NCBI GenBank assembly: GCA_018241405.1
Contig: JAFEDY010000003.1
Span: 1-64,000, forward strand
Direction: 5' to 3'
Origin: Pseudomonadota bacterium
GTDB lineage: Bacteria; Pseudomonadota; Gammaproteobacteria; Burkholderiales; Burkholderiaceae_C
Length of the DNA stretch: 64,000 nt
The notes beneath the pieces are model-generated. The model saw nothing but the letters and a program-made list of their open reading frames with translations. It ran no database searches and had not been told where the DNA came from. The position numbers and the translations under genes are program-made. Shown here one piece after another: positions 20,612 to 30,327 of this stretch (positions within the stretch are counted from its first letter, which is position 1; every line of letters starts with the position of its first letter).

Positions 20612-21621
20612 CCAAGCCTGTTACCGCCCATCCCGCCCAGGTACTGCTTGGCGCCCAGGCCAGCGCGCAGCGCATTCCCGTGTGCGACCACTACAGCGGC
20701 GTCGAGGTGCGCATGCGCAAGAGCCTGCAACTGCAGGCCGAGATGAAGGCGGAATTCGGCCACTGTGTGTTCGACGTCACGCTCGACTGCGAGGACGGCG
20801 CCCCCGTGGGCCGTGAGCGCGAGCACGCCGAACTGGTGGCAGAGCTGGCCACCCAGGCCGCTCCCGGCGCCCGCGTCGCGGCGCGCGTGCACACCGTGGA
20901 CCACCCCGCGTTTGCGCAGGACATGGCCATCATCGCCGGCCAGGCCGGCCAGCGCCTCAGCCACATCATGCTGCCCAAGGTGGAGTCGGTGGACGACGTG
21001 CTGCTGGCCGAGCGCGCGCTGGTCGCGGCCGGGGCAGGGCAGTTGCCGCTGCACGCGCTGATCGAGTCGCCCGCGGCCGTACACCACGCGTTCGAGATAG
21101 CTGCCCATCCACGTATCCAGAGCCTGAGCTTCGGGCTGATGGACTTTGTCTCGGCCCACGGCGGGGCCATACCTGCCTCGGGCATGACGTCCGCGGGGCA
21201 GTTCGAGCACCCTCTCGTGGTGCGCGCCAAGCTGGAGATTGCCGCTGCCTGTCATGCCAATGGCAAGGTGCCCTCGCACTGTGTGGTGACGGAATTCAGC
21301 GACGCCAGCGCCATGCAGGCTGCCGCCGCGCGCGCCGCGCGCGAATTCGGCTACACGCGCATGTGGAGCATCCACCCGGCGCAGATCCGTCCCATTCTTG
21401 CGGCCTTTGCGCCCAAGGAGGCCGAGATAGCGCGCGCCACACGCATCATTTCTGCCGCCGTGGACGCTGACTGGGCGCCCATCAGCGAAGACGGCGTATT
21501 GCATGACCGCGCTAGTTACCGCTATTTCTGGCAATTGCTCGAGCGTGCACACCAGACCGGTCGCGCGCTGCCGCCAGAGGCCCTGGCCTGGTTTGCAAAG
21601 ACTGACAATAACGGGGACTGA
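20608..21621 (+). CDS. HpcH/HpaI aldolase / CoA-ester lyase (citrate lyase beta or malyl-CoA lyase-like)
   Basis: The 337-residue TIM-barrel protein of the CitE-like family has FDVTLDCEDGAPVG with the acidic metal-site residues, RVHTVDHP, LPKVESVDDV and ALIESPAAVHHAFEIA with a metal-ligand Glu. Members cleave or form malyl-, citramalyl- or related CoA esters. Its ATG overlaps the tam stop (ATGA), so the two are translationally coupled. No CitD/CitF subunits are nearby, which argues against classical citrate lyase; a malyl-CoA or citramalyl-CoA activity is more likely. Confidence 0.88.
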   Translation: MTKPVTAHPAQVLLGAQASAQRIPVCDHYSGVEVRMRKSLQLQAEMKAEFGHCVFDVTLDCEDGAPVGREREHAELVAELATQAAPGARVAARVHTVDHPAFAQDMAIIAGQAGQRLSHIMLPKVESVDDVLLAERALVAAGAGQLPLHALIESPAAVHHAFEIAAHPRIQSLSFGLMDFVSAHGGAIPASGMTSAGQFEHPLVVRAKLEIAAACHANGKVPSHCVVTEFSDASAMQAAAARAAREFGYTRMWSIHPAQIRPILAAFAPKEAEIARATRIISAAVDADWAPISEDGVLHDRASYRYFWQLLERAHQTGRALPPEALAWFAKTDNNGD

Positions 21622-21676
21622 GGCCGCTATTCTTGCCGCCACCATCGCCATACCACCTTATTTCGTTGGAACCCTC

Positions 21677-22318
21677 ATGAAGACCTTTATCGCTTCCGCC
21701 CTCTTGCTGGCCGCACCGGCATGGACGCTGGCGCAGACCACGCAGCAGCCTGCCGACAAGTCCTCCACCCAGACCACGGCCAAGAAGAGTGCCAGCCACA
21801 GCGGCACCAAGACCGCCAGCGCCAAGTCCTCCAAAACAAAGGCCAAGGGCGAGGCGCACAGCGCTGTTGCCGCCAAGGCCTCGGCCACCAGCAGTCGCAC
21901 GCTTCTGCACAGCGGTGCCATGCAGGTGGCCGCTGGCATTTCCGCCGCCGAGGCCGCGCTTACGCCCGAGGAGCGAGTGATTGCCGACAACGTCTACACC
22001 GGCCGCATGGCCTGCGAACTTGGCGCCTTTGTCGAGGTCGAGGCCGATGCACAGTCGCCGGGCCGTTTCTACGTGCAAGGCAAGGGTTTCAAGTACCACA
22101 TGTCTCCGGTGGTCTCGGCCACCAGCGCCGTGCGCCTGGAGGATCAGCACGCCGGTGCCGTGTGGATACAGATTGCCAACAAGTCCATGCTCATGAACCA
22201 GAAGCTGGGTCAGCGCATGGCTGACGAATGCATGAGCCCGCAGCAGGTAACGGTGGCCGAGGCCATCAAGAAGAACCCGCCGCCGAGCCTGCTCGACAAC
22301 AAGCCTGCCGCCAAGTAA
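21677..22318 (+). CDS. Exported Lys/Ala-rich protein of unknown function
   Basis: The 213-residue protein has a clear signal peptide (MKTFIASALLLAAPAWTLAQ). A low-complexity basic linker rich in Lys, Ser, Thr and Ala (about residues 20-75) is followed by a compact region (about 85-195) with LTPEERVIADNVYTGRMACE, a GRFYVQGKGFKYHM strand and two Cys residues. I do not recognise the family. The linker suggests interaction with the envelope or nucleic acid. It lies between the CoA-ester lyase and acnB, 55 bases after the former. Confidence 0.8.
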   Translation: MKTFIASALLLAAPAWTLAQTTQQPADKSSTQTTAKKSASHSGTKTASAKSSKTKAKGEAHSAVAAKASATSSRTLLHSGAMQVAAGISAAEAALTPEERVIADNVYTGRMACELGAFVEVEADAQSPGRFYVQGKGFKYHMSPVVSATSAVRLEDQHAGAVWIQIANKSMLMNQKLGQRMADECMSPQQVTVAEAIKKNPPPSLLDNKPAAK

Positions 22319-22432
22319 ACCCCAGCGTTCGCCATCCGGGCCATGGCACGACCGGCGACGGTGCGGTGCGCGCATGGCTGGACGGCGATCGCCCCCACCT
22401 TGAAAACCTAGACCACTCCGGAGAGAAAAGAC

Positions 22433-25024
22433 ATGTTGCAAGCCTACCGCGACCATGTGGCCGAACGCGCCGCCCTGGGCATCCCGCCGCTGGCACTCGA
22501 TGCAAGCCAAGTGGCCGAGCTGATCGAGCTGCTCAAGAACCCGCCCGCCGGCGAGGCCGAATTCCTGCTCGACCTGCTGACGCACCGCGTACCCCCGGGT
22601 GTGGACGATGCCGCCAAGGTCAAGGCCAGCTTCCTGGCCGCCGTGGCACACGGTGACATCGCCGTGAAGCTGATTTCCAAGGCGCGCGCCACCGAACTGC
22701 TGGGCACCATGGTGGGTGGCTATAACGTGCACCCGCTGATCGAACTGCTGGACGACGCCGAGGTTGCCGGCGTGGCCGCCGAGGCGCTCAAGAAGACGCT
22801 GCTCATGTTCGACTACTTCAACGACGTCGCCACCAAGGCCAAGGCCGGCAACGCTAAGGCCAAGGAAGTCATGCAGAGCTGGGCCGACGCCGAGTGGTTC
22901 ACCAGCCGCCCCGAGGTGGCGAAGAAGATCACCGTCACCGTCTTCAAGGTGCCCGGCGAGACCAATACCGACGACCTGTCGCCCGCGCCCGACGCCACCA
23001 CGCGCCCCGACATCCCCATGCACTACCTGGCGATGCTGAAGAACACCCGCCCGGATGCCGCCTTCAAGCCCGAGCAGGACGGCGTGCGCGGCCCCATGCA
23101 GTTCATCGAGGACCTGAAGAAGAAGGGCCACCTCGTGGCCTATGTGGGCGACGTGGTGGGCACGGGCTCCAGCCGCAAGTCCGCCACCAACAGCGTTATC
23201 TGGGCCACGGGCGCCGACATCCCCTTCGTGCCCAACAAGCGCTTCGGCGGCGTGACGCTGGGCGGCAAGATCGCCCCCATCTTCTTCAACACGCAGGAGG
23301 ACTCGGGCTCGCTGCCCATCGAGGTCGATGTGGCCAAGATGGAGATGGGCGATGTGCTCGACATCTACCCCTATGACGGCAAGATCGAGAAGGCCGGCGC
23401 GAAGATTGCTGACTTCGCGCTCAAGTCCGATGTGCTGCTCGACGAGGTGCGCGCCGGAGGCCGCATCAACCTGATCATCGGCCGCTCGCTGACCGCCAAG
23501 GCGCGTGAGTTCCTGGGTCTAGCCGCCTCCACGGCCTTCCGCCTGCCGCAGGCGCCTGCCGAATCCAAGGCCGGCTTCACGCTGGCGCAGAAGATGGTGG
23601 GCCGCGCCTGCGGCCTGCCGGAAGGCCAGGGCATCCGCCCCGGCACCTACTGCGAGCCCAAGATGACCACCGTCGGCAGCCAGGACACGACCGGCCCGAT
23701 GACGCGCGACGAGCTCAAGGACCTGGCTTGCCTGGGCTTCAGTGCCGACATGGTGATGCAATCCTTCTGCCACACCGCCGCGTACCCCAAGCCCGTGGAC
23801 GTCAAGACGCACCGCGAGCTGCCCGCCTTCATCAGCAACCGCGGCGGCGTGGCGCTGCGCCCGGGGGACGGCGTGATCCACAGCTGGCTGAACCGCCTGC
23901 TGCTGCCCGACACCGTGGGCACGGGCGGTGACTCGCACACGCGTTTCCCCATCGGCATCTCCTTCCCCGCAGGTTCTGGCCTGGTGGCCTTCGGCGCCGC
24001 CACGGGCGTGATGCCGCTGGACATGCCTGAATCGGTGCTGGTGCGCTTCAAAGGCCAGCTGCAGCCGGGCGTCACGCTGCGCGACCTGGTGCACGCGATT
24101 CCGCTGTACGCCATCAAGCAGGGCCTGTTGACGGTGGCCAAGGCGGGCAAGGTCAATGTCTTCTCGGGCAAGATTCTGGAGATCGAAGGTCTGCCGGATC
24201 TGAAGGTGGAGCAGGCGTTTGAACTCTCCGACGCCTCGGCCGAGCGCAGCGCGGCCGGCTGCACCATCAAGCTCAACCCCGAGCCGATCGCCGAGTACCT
24301 GCGCTCGAACATTGTGCTGATGAAGAACATGATCGCCGACGGCTACGCCGATGCCAAGACGCTGGCGCGCCGCATCGAGAAGGTCGAGGCCTGGCTGGCC
24401 AAGCCCGACCTGCTTGCAGCCGACAAGGACGCCGAGTACGCCGCCGTGATCGACATCGACCTGGCCGACATCAAGGAGCCCATCGTCTGCTGCCCCAACG
24501 ACCCGGACGACGCCAAGTTCCTGTCTGAGGTGGCTGGCACCAAGATCGACGAAGCCTTCATCGGCTCGTGCATGACCAACATTGGTCACTTCCGTGCCGC
24601 GGCCAAGTTGCTGGGCGGCCAGCGAGACATCCCTGTCAAGCTGTGGGTGGCGCCGCCCACCAAGATGGACCAGAACGAACTCATCAAGGAAGGCCACTAC
24701 GCTGCCTTCGGCACGGCTGGGGCGCGCACCGAAATGCCCGGCTGCTCGCTGTGCATGGGCAACCAGGCCCAGGTGCGTGAGGGCGCAACGGTGATCTCTA
24801 CGTCCACCCGCAACTTCCCCAACCGTCTGGGCAAGAACACCAACGTGTTCCTGGGCTCGGCCGAACTGGCCGCCATTGCTTCGCGTATCGGCAAGCTGCC
24901 CACCCGCGAGGAATACCTCAAGGAAATGGGTGTCATCGACCAGGACAAGGCCAGTGTCTACCGCTACATGAACTTCGACCAGATCGAGGAATACGCCGAG
25001 GTTGCCAAGGGCGTGACCGCCTGA
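22433..25024 (+). CDS. acnB: Aconitate hydratase B
   Basis: The 863-residue protein has AcnB domain order: HEAT-like N-terminal domain ([16 protein letters not shown]), swivel domain with [20 protein letters not shown], then the catalytic core with [20 protein letters not shown]. Cluster ligands are in [14 protein letters not shown] and [13 protein letters not shown], with another Cys earlier in the core. It isomerises citrate to isocitrate through cis-aconitate. AGAGAAAAGAC precedes the ATG. It completes the TCA block with gltA, sdh and mdh. Confidence 0.98.
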   Translation: MLQAYRDHVAERAALGIPPLALDASQVAELIELLKNPPAGEAEFLLDLLTHRVPPGVDDAAKVKASFLAAVAHGDIAVKLISKARATELLGTMVGGYNVHPLIELLDDAEVAGVAAEALKKTLLMFDYFNDVATKAKAGNAKAKEVMQSWADAEWFTSRPEVAKKITVTVFKVPGETNTDDLSPAPDATTRPDIPMHYLAMLKNTRPDAAFKPEQDGVRGPMQFIEDLKKKGHLVAYVGDVVGTGSSRKSATNSVIWATGADIPFVPNKRFGGVTLGGKIAPIFFNTQEDSGSLPIEVDVAKMEMGDVLDIYPYDGKIEKAGAKIADFALKSDVLLDEVRAGGRINLIIGRSLTAKAREFLGLAASTAFRLPQAPAESKAGFTLAQKMVGRACGLPEGQGIRPGTYCEPKMTTVGSQDTTGPMTRDELKDLACLGFSADMVMQSFCHTAAYPKPVDVKTHRELPAFISNRGGVALRPGDGVIHSWLNRLLLPDTVGTGGDSHTRFPIGISFPAGSGLVAFGAATGVMPLDMPESVLVRFKGQLQPGVTLRDLVHAIPLYAIKQGLLTVAKAGKVNVFSGKILEIEGLPDLKVEQAFELSDASAERSAAGCTIKLNPEPIAEYLRSNIVLMKNMIADGYADAKTLARRIEKVEAWLAKPDLLAADKDAEYAAVIDIDLADIKEPIVCCPNDPDDAKFLSEVAGTKIDEAFIGSCMTNIGHFRAAAKLLGGQRDIPVKLWVAPPTKMDQNELIKEGHYAAFGTAGARTEMPGCSLCMGNQAQVREGATVISTSTRNFPNRLGKNTNVFLGSAELAAIASRIGKLPTREEYLKEMGVIDQDKASVYRYMNFDQIEEYAEVAKGVTA

Positions 25025-25046
25025 CGCGAGCCAGGCGTCCACTGTG

Positions 25047-25071
25047 ACAGGCCCGCTGCATGCGGGCCTGT
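25047..25071 (+). terminator. Probable terminator hairpin after acnB
   Basis: ACAGGCCCGC / GCGGGCCTGT form a perfect 10-base stem with a 5-base loop, 23 bases after the acnB stop. The T-run after it is weak, so termination may be partial or Rho-assisted. Confidence 0.65.
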
Positions 25072-25128
25072 TGCGTTCTCAAGGGGGAATGGGGTTGTGT
25101 GAGCATCGCGCGGTACACTTCGAGTCAC

Positions 25129-25204
25129 GGGCCGATAGCTCAGCTGGGAGAGCGCTGCGTTCGCAATGCAGAGGTCGGGAGTTCGATCCTCCTTCGGTCC
25201 ACCA
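25129..25204 (+). tRNA. tRNA-Ala (anticodon CGC)
   Basis: This 76-base cloverleaf has acceptor arms GGGCCGA / TCGGTCC, the D-arm GCTCAGCTGGGAGAGC, anticodon loop TTCGCAA (anticodon CGC, reads GCG), the T-arm with GTTCGATC, and an encoded CCA end. A T-rich run about 30 bases later may end transcription. The 271 bases from here to murI hold no gene I can support. Confidence 0.96.
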
Positions 25205-25475
25205 GCCACAAGGGCTTGGATACTCTCTAGGTCCTTTTTTTGCGCGACTCTCGGCGCCACGGGGGGGTAAGTCGTGGCGTGCGATTTCCTGATCGTGGCC
25301 GATGTGCTCGGTATGCACTCTGTGCTGATGCTGTGATACGGTGACGCACCGGATATGCGTGACCCTGGGGCGCTGGAAGCAGCGGTGTTTCGGCCACAGT
25401 GAGGCGGCTACGAGGACATTGTTGCCGAAGCGGCTGCCCTTTTGCCTGGGGTTTTGTTGACGGAGGCTTGGTGGG

Positions 25476-26336
25476 TTAAGCGTTGTTCAGTGCTTCGCAA
25501 CTTTCTGCCGGCAGTTGCAACCAGCGCTCGGCTGCAGACTGCAGCGCGACCAGCTGGCCCGTGGTGTAGAGCCTGATGCCGCCCGGCACTTCGACCTGCA
25601 CATCGGCTAGCTCGCCGTCCTGGGCCAGGATGCGCCGTGTCTGGCGCGCTACGGCAGCGCCGGTGTCCAGGATCTGCACGTCGGGGCCCACCAGGGCGCG
25701 CAGCTCGTCCTTGGCAAACACATAGTGTGTGCAGCCCAGCACCAGCGTGTCCATCTCGTTGGTCTTGTGGCCGAATCGTCCTAGGGCGCCCGCGTAATGG
25801 GCGCAGAGTGCTCTTATTCTTTCTGCCGACTCAGTCGCTGGCAGTGGTTCTTCAGTGCTTTGCTCTATGGCGCGGGCCAGGCCGTCGCAGGCTTGCACGG
25901 CAAAATGCGTGTGCGCAGAATGCGCCTGCAGCAGCCTTTGAAAGCGCATGCTGTCCACCGTGCCGCGCGTGGCCAGCACGCCCACATGGTGCGTCTGGCT
26001 GCAGGCGGCGGCGGGCTTGAGTGCGGGCTCCACCCCTATGGCGGGCAGGTCGGGCAGGTCGGCGCGCAACTGCTCCACGGCCGCGGCCGTGGCGGTGTTG
26101 CAGGCCACCACCAGCGCCTTGATGTCGTGCCGCGAGCGCAACCAGCGCGCAATCGCCAGCGTGCGCTGCTGCACGAAGACCTCGCCCTTGGCGTCGCCAT
26201 AGGGTGCGTTGCCGCTGTCGGCAAAATAGACGAAGTCCTCGTGCGGCAGCTCGTGGCGCAGGGCCTGCAGCACGCTCAGGCCGCCTATGCCGCTGTCGAA
26301 CACGCCTATGGGCCGGGCGGCGGAGGGTTCAGTCAT
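25476..26336 (-). CDS. murI: Glutamate racemase
   Basis: The 286-residue protein has the opening GVFDSGIGGLSVLQALR, the first catalytic Cys in VVACNTATAAAVEQLR and the second in LGCTHYVFAKDELRALVG. It converts L- to D-glutamate for peptidoglycan. The DUF938 methyltransferase gene lies 36 bases upstream on the same strand. Confidence 0.96.
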   Translation of the reverse strand: MTEPSAARPIGVFDSGIGGLSVLQALRHELPHEDFVYFADSGNAPYGDAKGEVFVQQRTLAIARWLRSRHDIKALVVACNTATAAAVEQLRADLPDLPAIGVEPALKPAAACSQTHHVGVLATRGTVDSMRFQRLLQAHSAHTHFAVQACDGLARAIEQSTEEPLPATESAERIRALCAHYAGALGRFGHKTNEMDTLVLGCTHYVFAKDELRALVGPDVQILDTGAAVARQTRRILAQDGELADVQVEVPGGIRLYTTGQLVALQSAAERWLQLPAESCEALNNA

Positions 26337-26372
26337 GGAATGCGTGGCGGATGAATGGGGGTGTGAGGGGCA

Positions 26373-27005
26373 TCACTCTACGGCCGCTTGGCTGCCAGTG
26401 CGACGAAACACCAGCAGGCGGTTGTTGGCCGGCATGGCGTGGTCATGTACTAGCGCCAGGCCATTGCCGTCCGCCAGTGCCACCATGTCCTCGTAGTGGC
26501 GTATGCCGCTCGCCGGGTCGCGAGCGCGCAGCCAGGCGTCGAAGGCGCGATTGCTGTCACTTGTGAAGCGGCCGCCGTAGTTGAACGGGCCATACAGCGC
26601 CAGCAAGCCGCCCGGCGGCAGGTCGTTGCCCACCAGCGCAAACAGCCGTTCCACCAGTGGCCAAGCCACAATGTGCGCTGTGTTGGCAGAAAAAACGGCG
26701 TCGAACGCTGCATCGGGCCAGCGGCTGCGTGCCAGGTCCAGCAGCAGCGGTGGGCGCAGGTTGGGCGCGGGGTACGCTGCCAGCCAGGCGCGAATGCCGG
26801 CATGGTTCTCAGCCAGGTCACTGGTTTGCCAGACCAGGTGCGTCAGACGCGGCGCAAAGTACACGCCGTGCTGGCCCGTACCCGAGCCAATTTCGAGCAC
26901 ATGGCGGCGGTCGGCAAAGGCCTGCTTCAACACGGCCAGGATAGGGGCCTGATTGTTCTCGCAGGACTGGGAGAAGGGCAGGTCTGGGGTAGGTGGGGCG
27001 ATCAT
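26373..27005 (-). CDS. DUF938 family SAM-dependent methyltransferase
   Basis: The 210-residue protein opens with PFSQSCENNQAPILAVLKQA, diagnostic of DUF938. The SAM motif follows as VLEIGSGTGQHGVYFA, with YGPFNYGGRFTSDSNRAFD later. The substrate is not known. It probably shares a transcript with murI. Its 168-base upstream region contains two palindromes (27012-27023 and 27123-27134). Confidence 0.88.
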   Translation of the reverse strand: MIAPPTPDLPFSQSCENNQAPILAVLKQAFADRRHVLEIGSGTGQHGVYFAPRLTHLVWQTSDLAENHAGIRAWLAAYPAPNLRPPLLLDLARSRWPDAAFDAVFSANTAHIVAWPLVERLFALVGNDLPPGGLLALYGPFNYGGRFTSDSNRAFDAWLRARDPASGIRHYEDMVALADGNGLALVHDHAMPANNRLLVFRRTGSQAAVE

Positions 27006-27122
27006 GGGGCTGGTGCATGCACCATGTGATTATTCTCCCTTCGCTTAGGGAGTGGTACGCAGCGCCGGCTGCTGCTGCACCAAGTGTAGTGCGCAACTTA
27101 CGCCCCGCATGGATTAACAACG

Positions 27123-27134
27123 GTATGTACATAC
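27123..27134. promoter_or_regulatory. 12-base palindrome upstream of the DUF938 gene
   Basis: GTATGTACATAC is a perfect palindrome in an otherwise GC-rich gap, about 120 bases before the methyltransferase ATG. GGTGCATGCACC at 27012-27023 is a second one just before the gene. Either could bind a dimeric regulator; no partner is evident. Confidence 0.3.
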
Positions 27135-27173
27135 GCGCGGCCAAGACGCAGCAACCCAATTCGGGTGTCAGGG

Positions 27174-28133
27174 TCAGAGCAGATGGCCGGCCGGCAAGGG
27201 CTTGCCGGCCAGGTGGTCAACGATGTTGGCGGCCGTGAGAGTTGCCACGCGCAGCGCGGCCTGGCGCGTGACGCCGGCCACATGCGGGGTCAAGAGAACC
27301 TGCGACAGCCGCGTGAGAGGGTGGCCCTGCGGCAGCGGCTCGCTGTCGAAGGTGTCCAGCCCGGCGCCGGCCAGGTGGCCGCCTTGCAGCGCGGCCAGCA
27401 GCGCGGCCTCATCGACCACGGGGCCGCGCGCGGTGTTGACCAGCAGGCTGCCGGGGCGCAGCAGCGCGAGTTCGCGCGCGCCGATGAGGCCGCGCGTGCG
27501 CTCGCTCAAGGGGCAGTGCAGGCTCAGTATGTCGACCTGCGCCAGCAGTCGGTGCAGCTCGGGCTCGCAGGCAAAGCCGTCGGCTTGGCCGGCCGGGCGC
27601 AGTACCAGCACCTTCGCGCCCAGCGCCGCGGCCAGCTGGGCCGTGGCGCGGCCTATGGCGCCGTAGCCGATGATGCCCACCGTGGAGCCGCGGAAGTCGC
27701 GCCCCTGCCAGCCGCTGCCGGCCCAGCCGCCGGCGCGCACCTGGGCGTCGAGCTGCGGCAACTGGCGCACCAGGGCCAGCATCAGCGCCAGCGCATGCTC
27801 GGCCACGGCCGGGGCATTGGCGGCCAGCGCCACGGCCACGGCCACGCCCTGGGCGTGTGCGGCCTGCAGGTCCACGCTGTCCACGCCGGCGCCGTTCTTG
27901 GCCACGATGCGCAGTGCCGGTGCGGCGCGCAGCACGCGCGCCGTCACGGGCTTGGAGCCGCGCAGCACCAGGGCCTGGGCGCCGGTTTGCCCCAGGCGCT
28001 CGGCCAGGCTGTCCTCGGTGATGGGTTCGGCCATGAAATGGATCTGCCCGCCGGCAGCGTGCACTAAGGCCTGGGCCTCGGGCGCCCAGTGCTCGGCGGT
28101 GACGAGGACGTTGAACTTTGCGGCGTTGGTCAT
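27174..28133 (-). CDS. D-isomer-specific 2-hydroxyacid dehydrogenase
   Basis: The 319-residue protein has the NAD-binding motif VGIIGYGAIGRATAQLA, the conserved Arg in NTARGPVVDE, and TPHVAGVTRQA with the catalytic His. Family members reduce 2-keto acids such as hydroxypyruvate or glyoxylate to D-hydroxy acids. It is the last gene of the minus-strand catabolic operon. Its ATG overlaps the stop of the sialidase-like gene (ATGA). The operon suggests the natural substrate is a sugar-acid breakdown product. Confidence 0.9.
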   Translation of the reverse strand: MTNAAKFNVLVTAEHWAPEAQALVHAAGGQIHFMAEPITEDSLAERLGQTGAQALVLRGSKPVTARVLRAAPALRIVAKNGAGVDSVDLQAAHAQGVAVAVALAANAPAVAEHALALMLALVRQLPQLDAQVRAGGWAGSGWQGRDFRGSTVGIIGYGAIGRATAQLAAALGAKVLVLRPAGQADGFACEPELHRLLAQVDILSLHCPLSERTRGLIGARELALLRPGSLLVNTARGPVVDEAALLAALQGGHLAGAGLDTFDSEPLPQGHPLTRLSQVLLTPHVAGVTRQAALRVATLTAANIVDHLAGKPLPAGHLL

Positions 28134-29284
28134 GGCTGTGCGCTCACCCAGTCCGGCCGCACGCGCACATGGCGGATATGCTGGCGGAACACGGTATAGG
28201 CCAGGTGCAGCGCGCCGTCGGCGTCCTGGCGGATCGAGGGGTAGGAGTACTCGCGGTTGCGGCCGCGCTCGGAGTCGTTGCTCATGCACCAGCCGTCGCC
28301 CACCTCCAGGTTGCGTTGCCAGGGCCAGCTCAGGCCGTCGTCGGACGACAGCGCCAGCGTCATGGGCGCGCGCGGTGCGCCCCAGAAGGCGCGGCGACCG
28401 GTGGCCAGGGGTTGGGCGGGGACGGCCGCGGCATCGCCCAGCTCGTCATACAGCGACTCGCGCCGCTCGGTGGCGTTGGCCGCGCTGCTGGCGTTGAAGA
28501 TCATGGCCAGGCGGCCGTCGGCCAGGCGCAGCGCCTGGATGGACGAGTTGTTGTTTGGCAGCCGCGTGGGCTCGGGCGCCTGCCAGGTCAGGCCGCCGTC
28601 ATCGCTGCGGCTGCGGTAGACATGGTCGGCCCAGCGGCTGCGGTAGAACGCCAGCAGGCCGCCGTCCGACGCGGCCACGATGTTCATGTGCACGCAGCCC
28701 AGGCTGTCGGGCACGGCGATGCGCTGCCAGCTGCGCCCCTGGTCTGTGGAGCGCAGCACGCCGCTGTCGTCATGGCTGCCATCCCAGGCCTGGGCGGGCA
28801 GGGCGCGGCAGTGGAACACCGGCAGCAGCCAGCTGCCGTCGCCATGCACATGGATGGGCTGGCGCACGAAGGTGCCGGCGGGTGCGTCGGCCAGCGTCTC
28901 GGTCGGCTCCCAGCTCTGGCCATGGTCGTGCGACAGGCGCCGGCGCACGACCGAGCTGTTCTGGTGGCCCGAGTTCTGTGCCGTATGCAGCAACCACAAC
29001 GTGCCATCGGGCGCGGGGAACAGCACGGGGTTTTGCTCCGAGCGCTCGGCGTCGTGCGACAGCTGGACGGGCACGGACCATTGGCGCGCACCCGGCGCCA
29101 GGCGCGACATGAATACAGAGATGTCGGAACGGCCCTCCATCGAGCCGCCGAACCACACGCAGGCCAGGGCGCCGTCGCCCAGCTCCATCAGGTTGGCGGC
29201 ATGGGCCTGGACGCAGGGCGAGGGCAGGTCGGCTACCTCACGGGTCGGGTCCTCGGGATGCGGGCGCAGCAATCCATCAGGCAT
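28130..29284 (-). CDS. Sialidase-fold (BNR/Asp-box) protein, probably cytoplasmic
   Basis: The 384-residue protein has four Asp-box motifs (SHDHGQSW, STDQGRSW, SDDGGLTW, SSDDGLSW), the mark of a six-bladed beta-propeller. There is no signal peptide (it starts MPDGLLRPHPEDP) and no FRIP arginine motif of true sialidases, so a sialidase activity is doubtful. The gene is 10 bases after a Bug receptor gene and overlaps the downstream dehydrogenase gene, so it belongs to the sugar-acid-type operon. A hydrolase or lactonase on an intracellular intermediate is one possibility, but this is inference. Confidence 0.82.
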   Translation of the reverse strand: MPDGLLRPHPEDPTREVADLPSPCVQAHAANLMELGDGALACVWFGGSMEGRSDISVFMSRLAPGARQWSVPVQLSHDAERSEQNPVLFPAPDGTLWLLHTAQNSGHQNSSVVRRRLSHDHGQSWEPTETLADAPAGTFVRQPIHVHGDGSWLLPVFHCRALPAQAWDGSHDDSGVLRSTDQGRSWQRIAVPDSLGCVHMNIVAASDGGLLAFYRSRWADHVYRSRSDDGGLTWQAPEPTRLPNNNSSIQALRLADGRLAMIFNASSAANATERRESLYDELGDAAAVPAQPLATGRRAFWGAPRAPMTLALSSDDGLSWPWQRNLEVGDGWCMSNDSERGRNREYSYPSIRQDADGALHLAYTVFRQHIRHVRVRPDWVSAQP

Positions 29285-29294
29285 GTGCTTCTCC

Positions 29295-30287
29295 TCAATC
29301 TGCTTTGATCTTGGCGGCCTTGATCAGCTCGCCGACACGCTGGTACTCGCCGGGCAGGAAGGCGCGCAGTTCGCCCGCGTCACCGCTGCCAGGGGTCACG
29401 CCCAGGTCGCGCAGCTTGGTGGCCACGTCGGGCAGTTTCAGGGTCTTGGCCAGGGCGGCAGAGAGTTTGGTGCTCACGTCGGCGGGCGTCCTCGCGGGGG
29501 CGAACAGCGCGTACCAGGCCGAAAATTCGAACTGCGGGTAGCCCGCCTCGGCAAAGGTGGGCACGTTGGCCAGCTCCGGCAGGCGCGCGGGCGCGCCCAC
29601 GGCCAGTGCGCGCACCTTGCCACTGCGCAGCAGCGGCATGGAGTTGGTGGCGGTGTCGAAGATGACCGGCACGCGCCCGCCTATCAGGTCGATGATGTGG
29701 GCATTGCCGCCCTTGTAGGGCACATGCGTCATCTGGACCTTGGCGATGGAGACGAACAGCTCGCCCGCCAGGTGCAGCGGCGAGCCGTTGCCGGACGAAC
29801 CGTACATCACGCCCTGCGGGTCCTTGCGTGCGGCGTCGACCACGTCCTTGAGCGACTTGTAGGGCGAGTCGTTGTAGGTGATGGCGATGATGGGCGCGCG
29901 GCCGATCATGCCTATGGGCTCGAAGTCCTTGAGTGGGTCGTAGTCGGCCTTGATCAGGTGCGGGCTGGCGGCGTGCGTGGCCAGGCCACCGACGAGCAGC
30001 GTGTAGCCGTCGGCCGGTGCGCGCGCCACGATGCCCGCACCCAGCAGGGCGCCGGCACCCGGCCGGTTGTCCACGATGTTGGCTGCGCCCAGGGCATCGC
30101 CCATCTTCTGGCCGATCATGCGCCCGAGCATGTCGTTGGCGCCACCCGCGGGGTAGGGCACGACGAAGGTGATGGGCTTGTTTGGAAAACTGCCCTGGGC
30201 ATGGGCCGGCGGCATGGCGCCAGCCAGGGCCAGCGTTGCCAGTGCGGCCAGCAGGGGCCTGCGGGGGAGGTGGTGGGGTTTGGTCAT
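29295..30287 (-). CDS. Bug-family tripartite-tricarboxylate-type solute receptor
   Basis: The 330-residue protein has a signal peptide ending at AHAQ, then FPNKPITFVVPYPAGGANDMLGRMIGQ, the hallmark of Bug (TctC-like) receptors. VPYKGGNAHIIDLIGGRV is the second conserved block. Bug proteins bind carboxylates in the periplasm. No TctA/TctB membrane genes are near, which is common for Bug proteins. This is the second receptor of the operon, 40 bases after the aldehyde dehydrogenase gene. Confidence 0.93.
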   Translation of the reverse strand: MTKPHHLPRRPLLAALATLALAGAMPPAHAQGSFPNKPITFVVPYPAGGANDMLGRMIGQKMGDALGAANIVDNRPGAGALLGAGIVARAPADGYTLLVGGLATHAASPHLIKADYDPLKDFEPIGMIGRAPIIAITYNDSPYKSLKDVVDAARKDPQGVMYGSSGNGSPLHLAGELFVSIAKVQMTHVPYKGGNAHIIDLIGGRVPVIFDTATNSMPLLRSGKVRALAVGAPARLPELANVPTFAEAGYPQFEFSAWYALFAPARTPADVSTKLSAALAKTLKLPDVATKLRDLGVTPGSGDAGELRAFLPGEYQRVGELIKAAKIKAD

Positions 30288-30327
30288 CGTCTGTCTCCTG
30301 TTGTGAACTTTTTCGGGTCTGGCGGGT

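Noticed and set aside
25205..25475. Possible small gene between tRNA-Ala and murI
   Set aside because: Frames here are short or run antisense through the tRNA; none has a start with a ribosome site and protein-like content.
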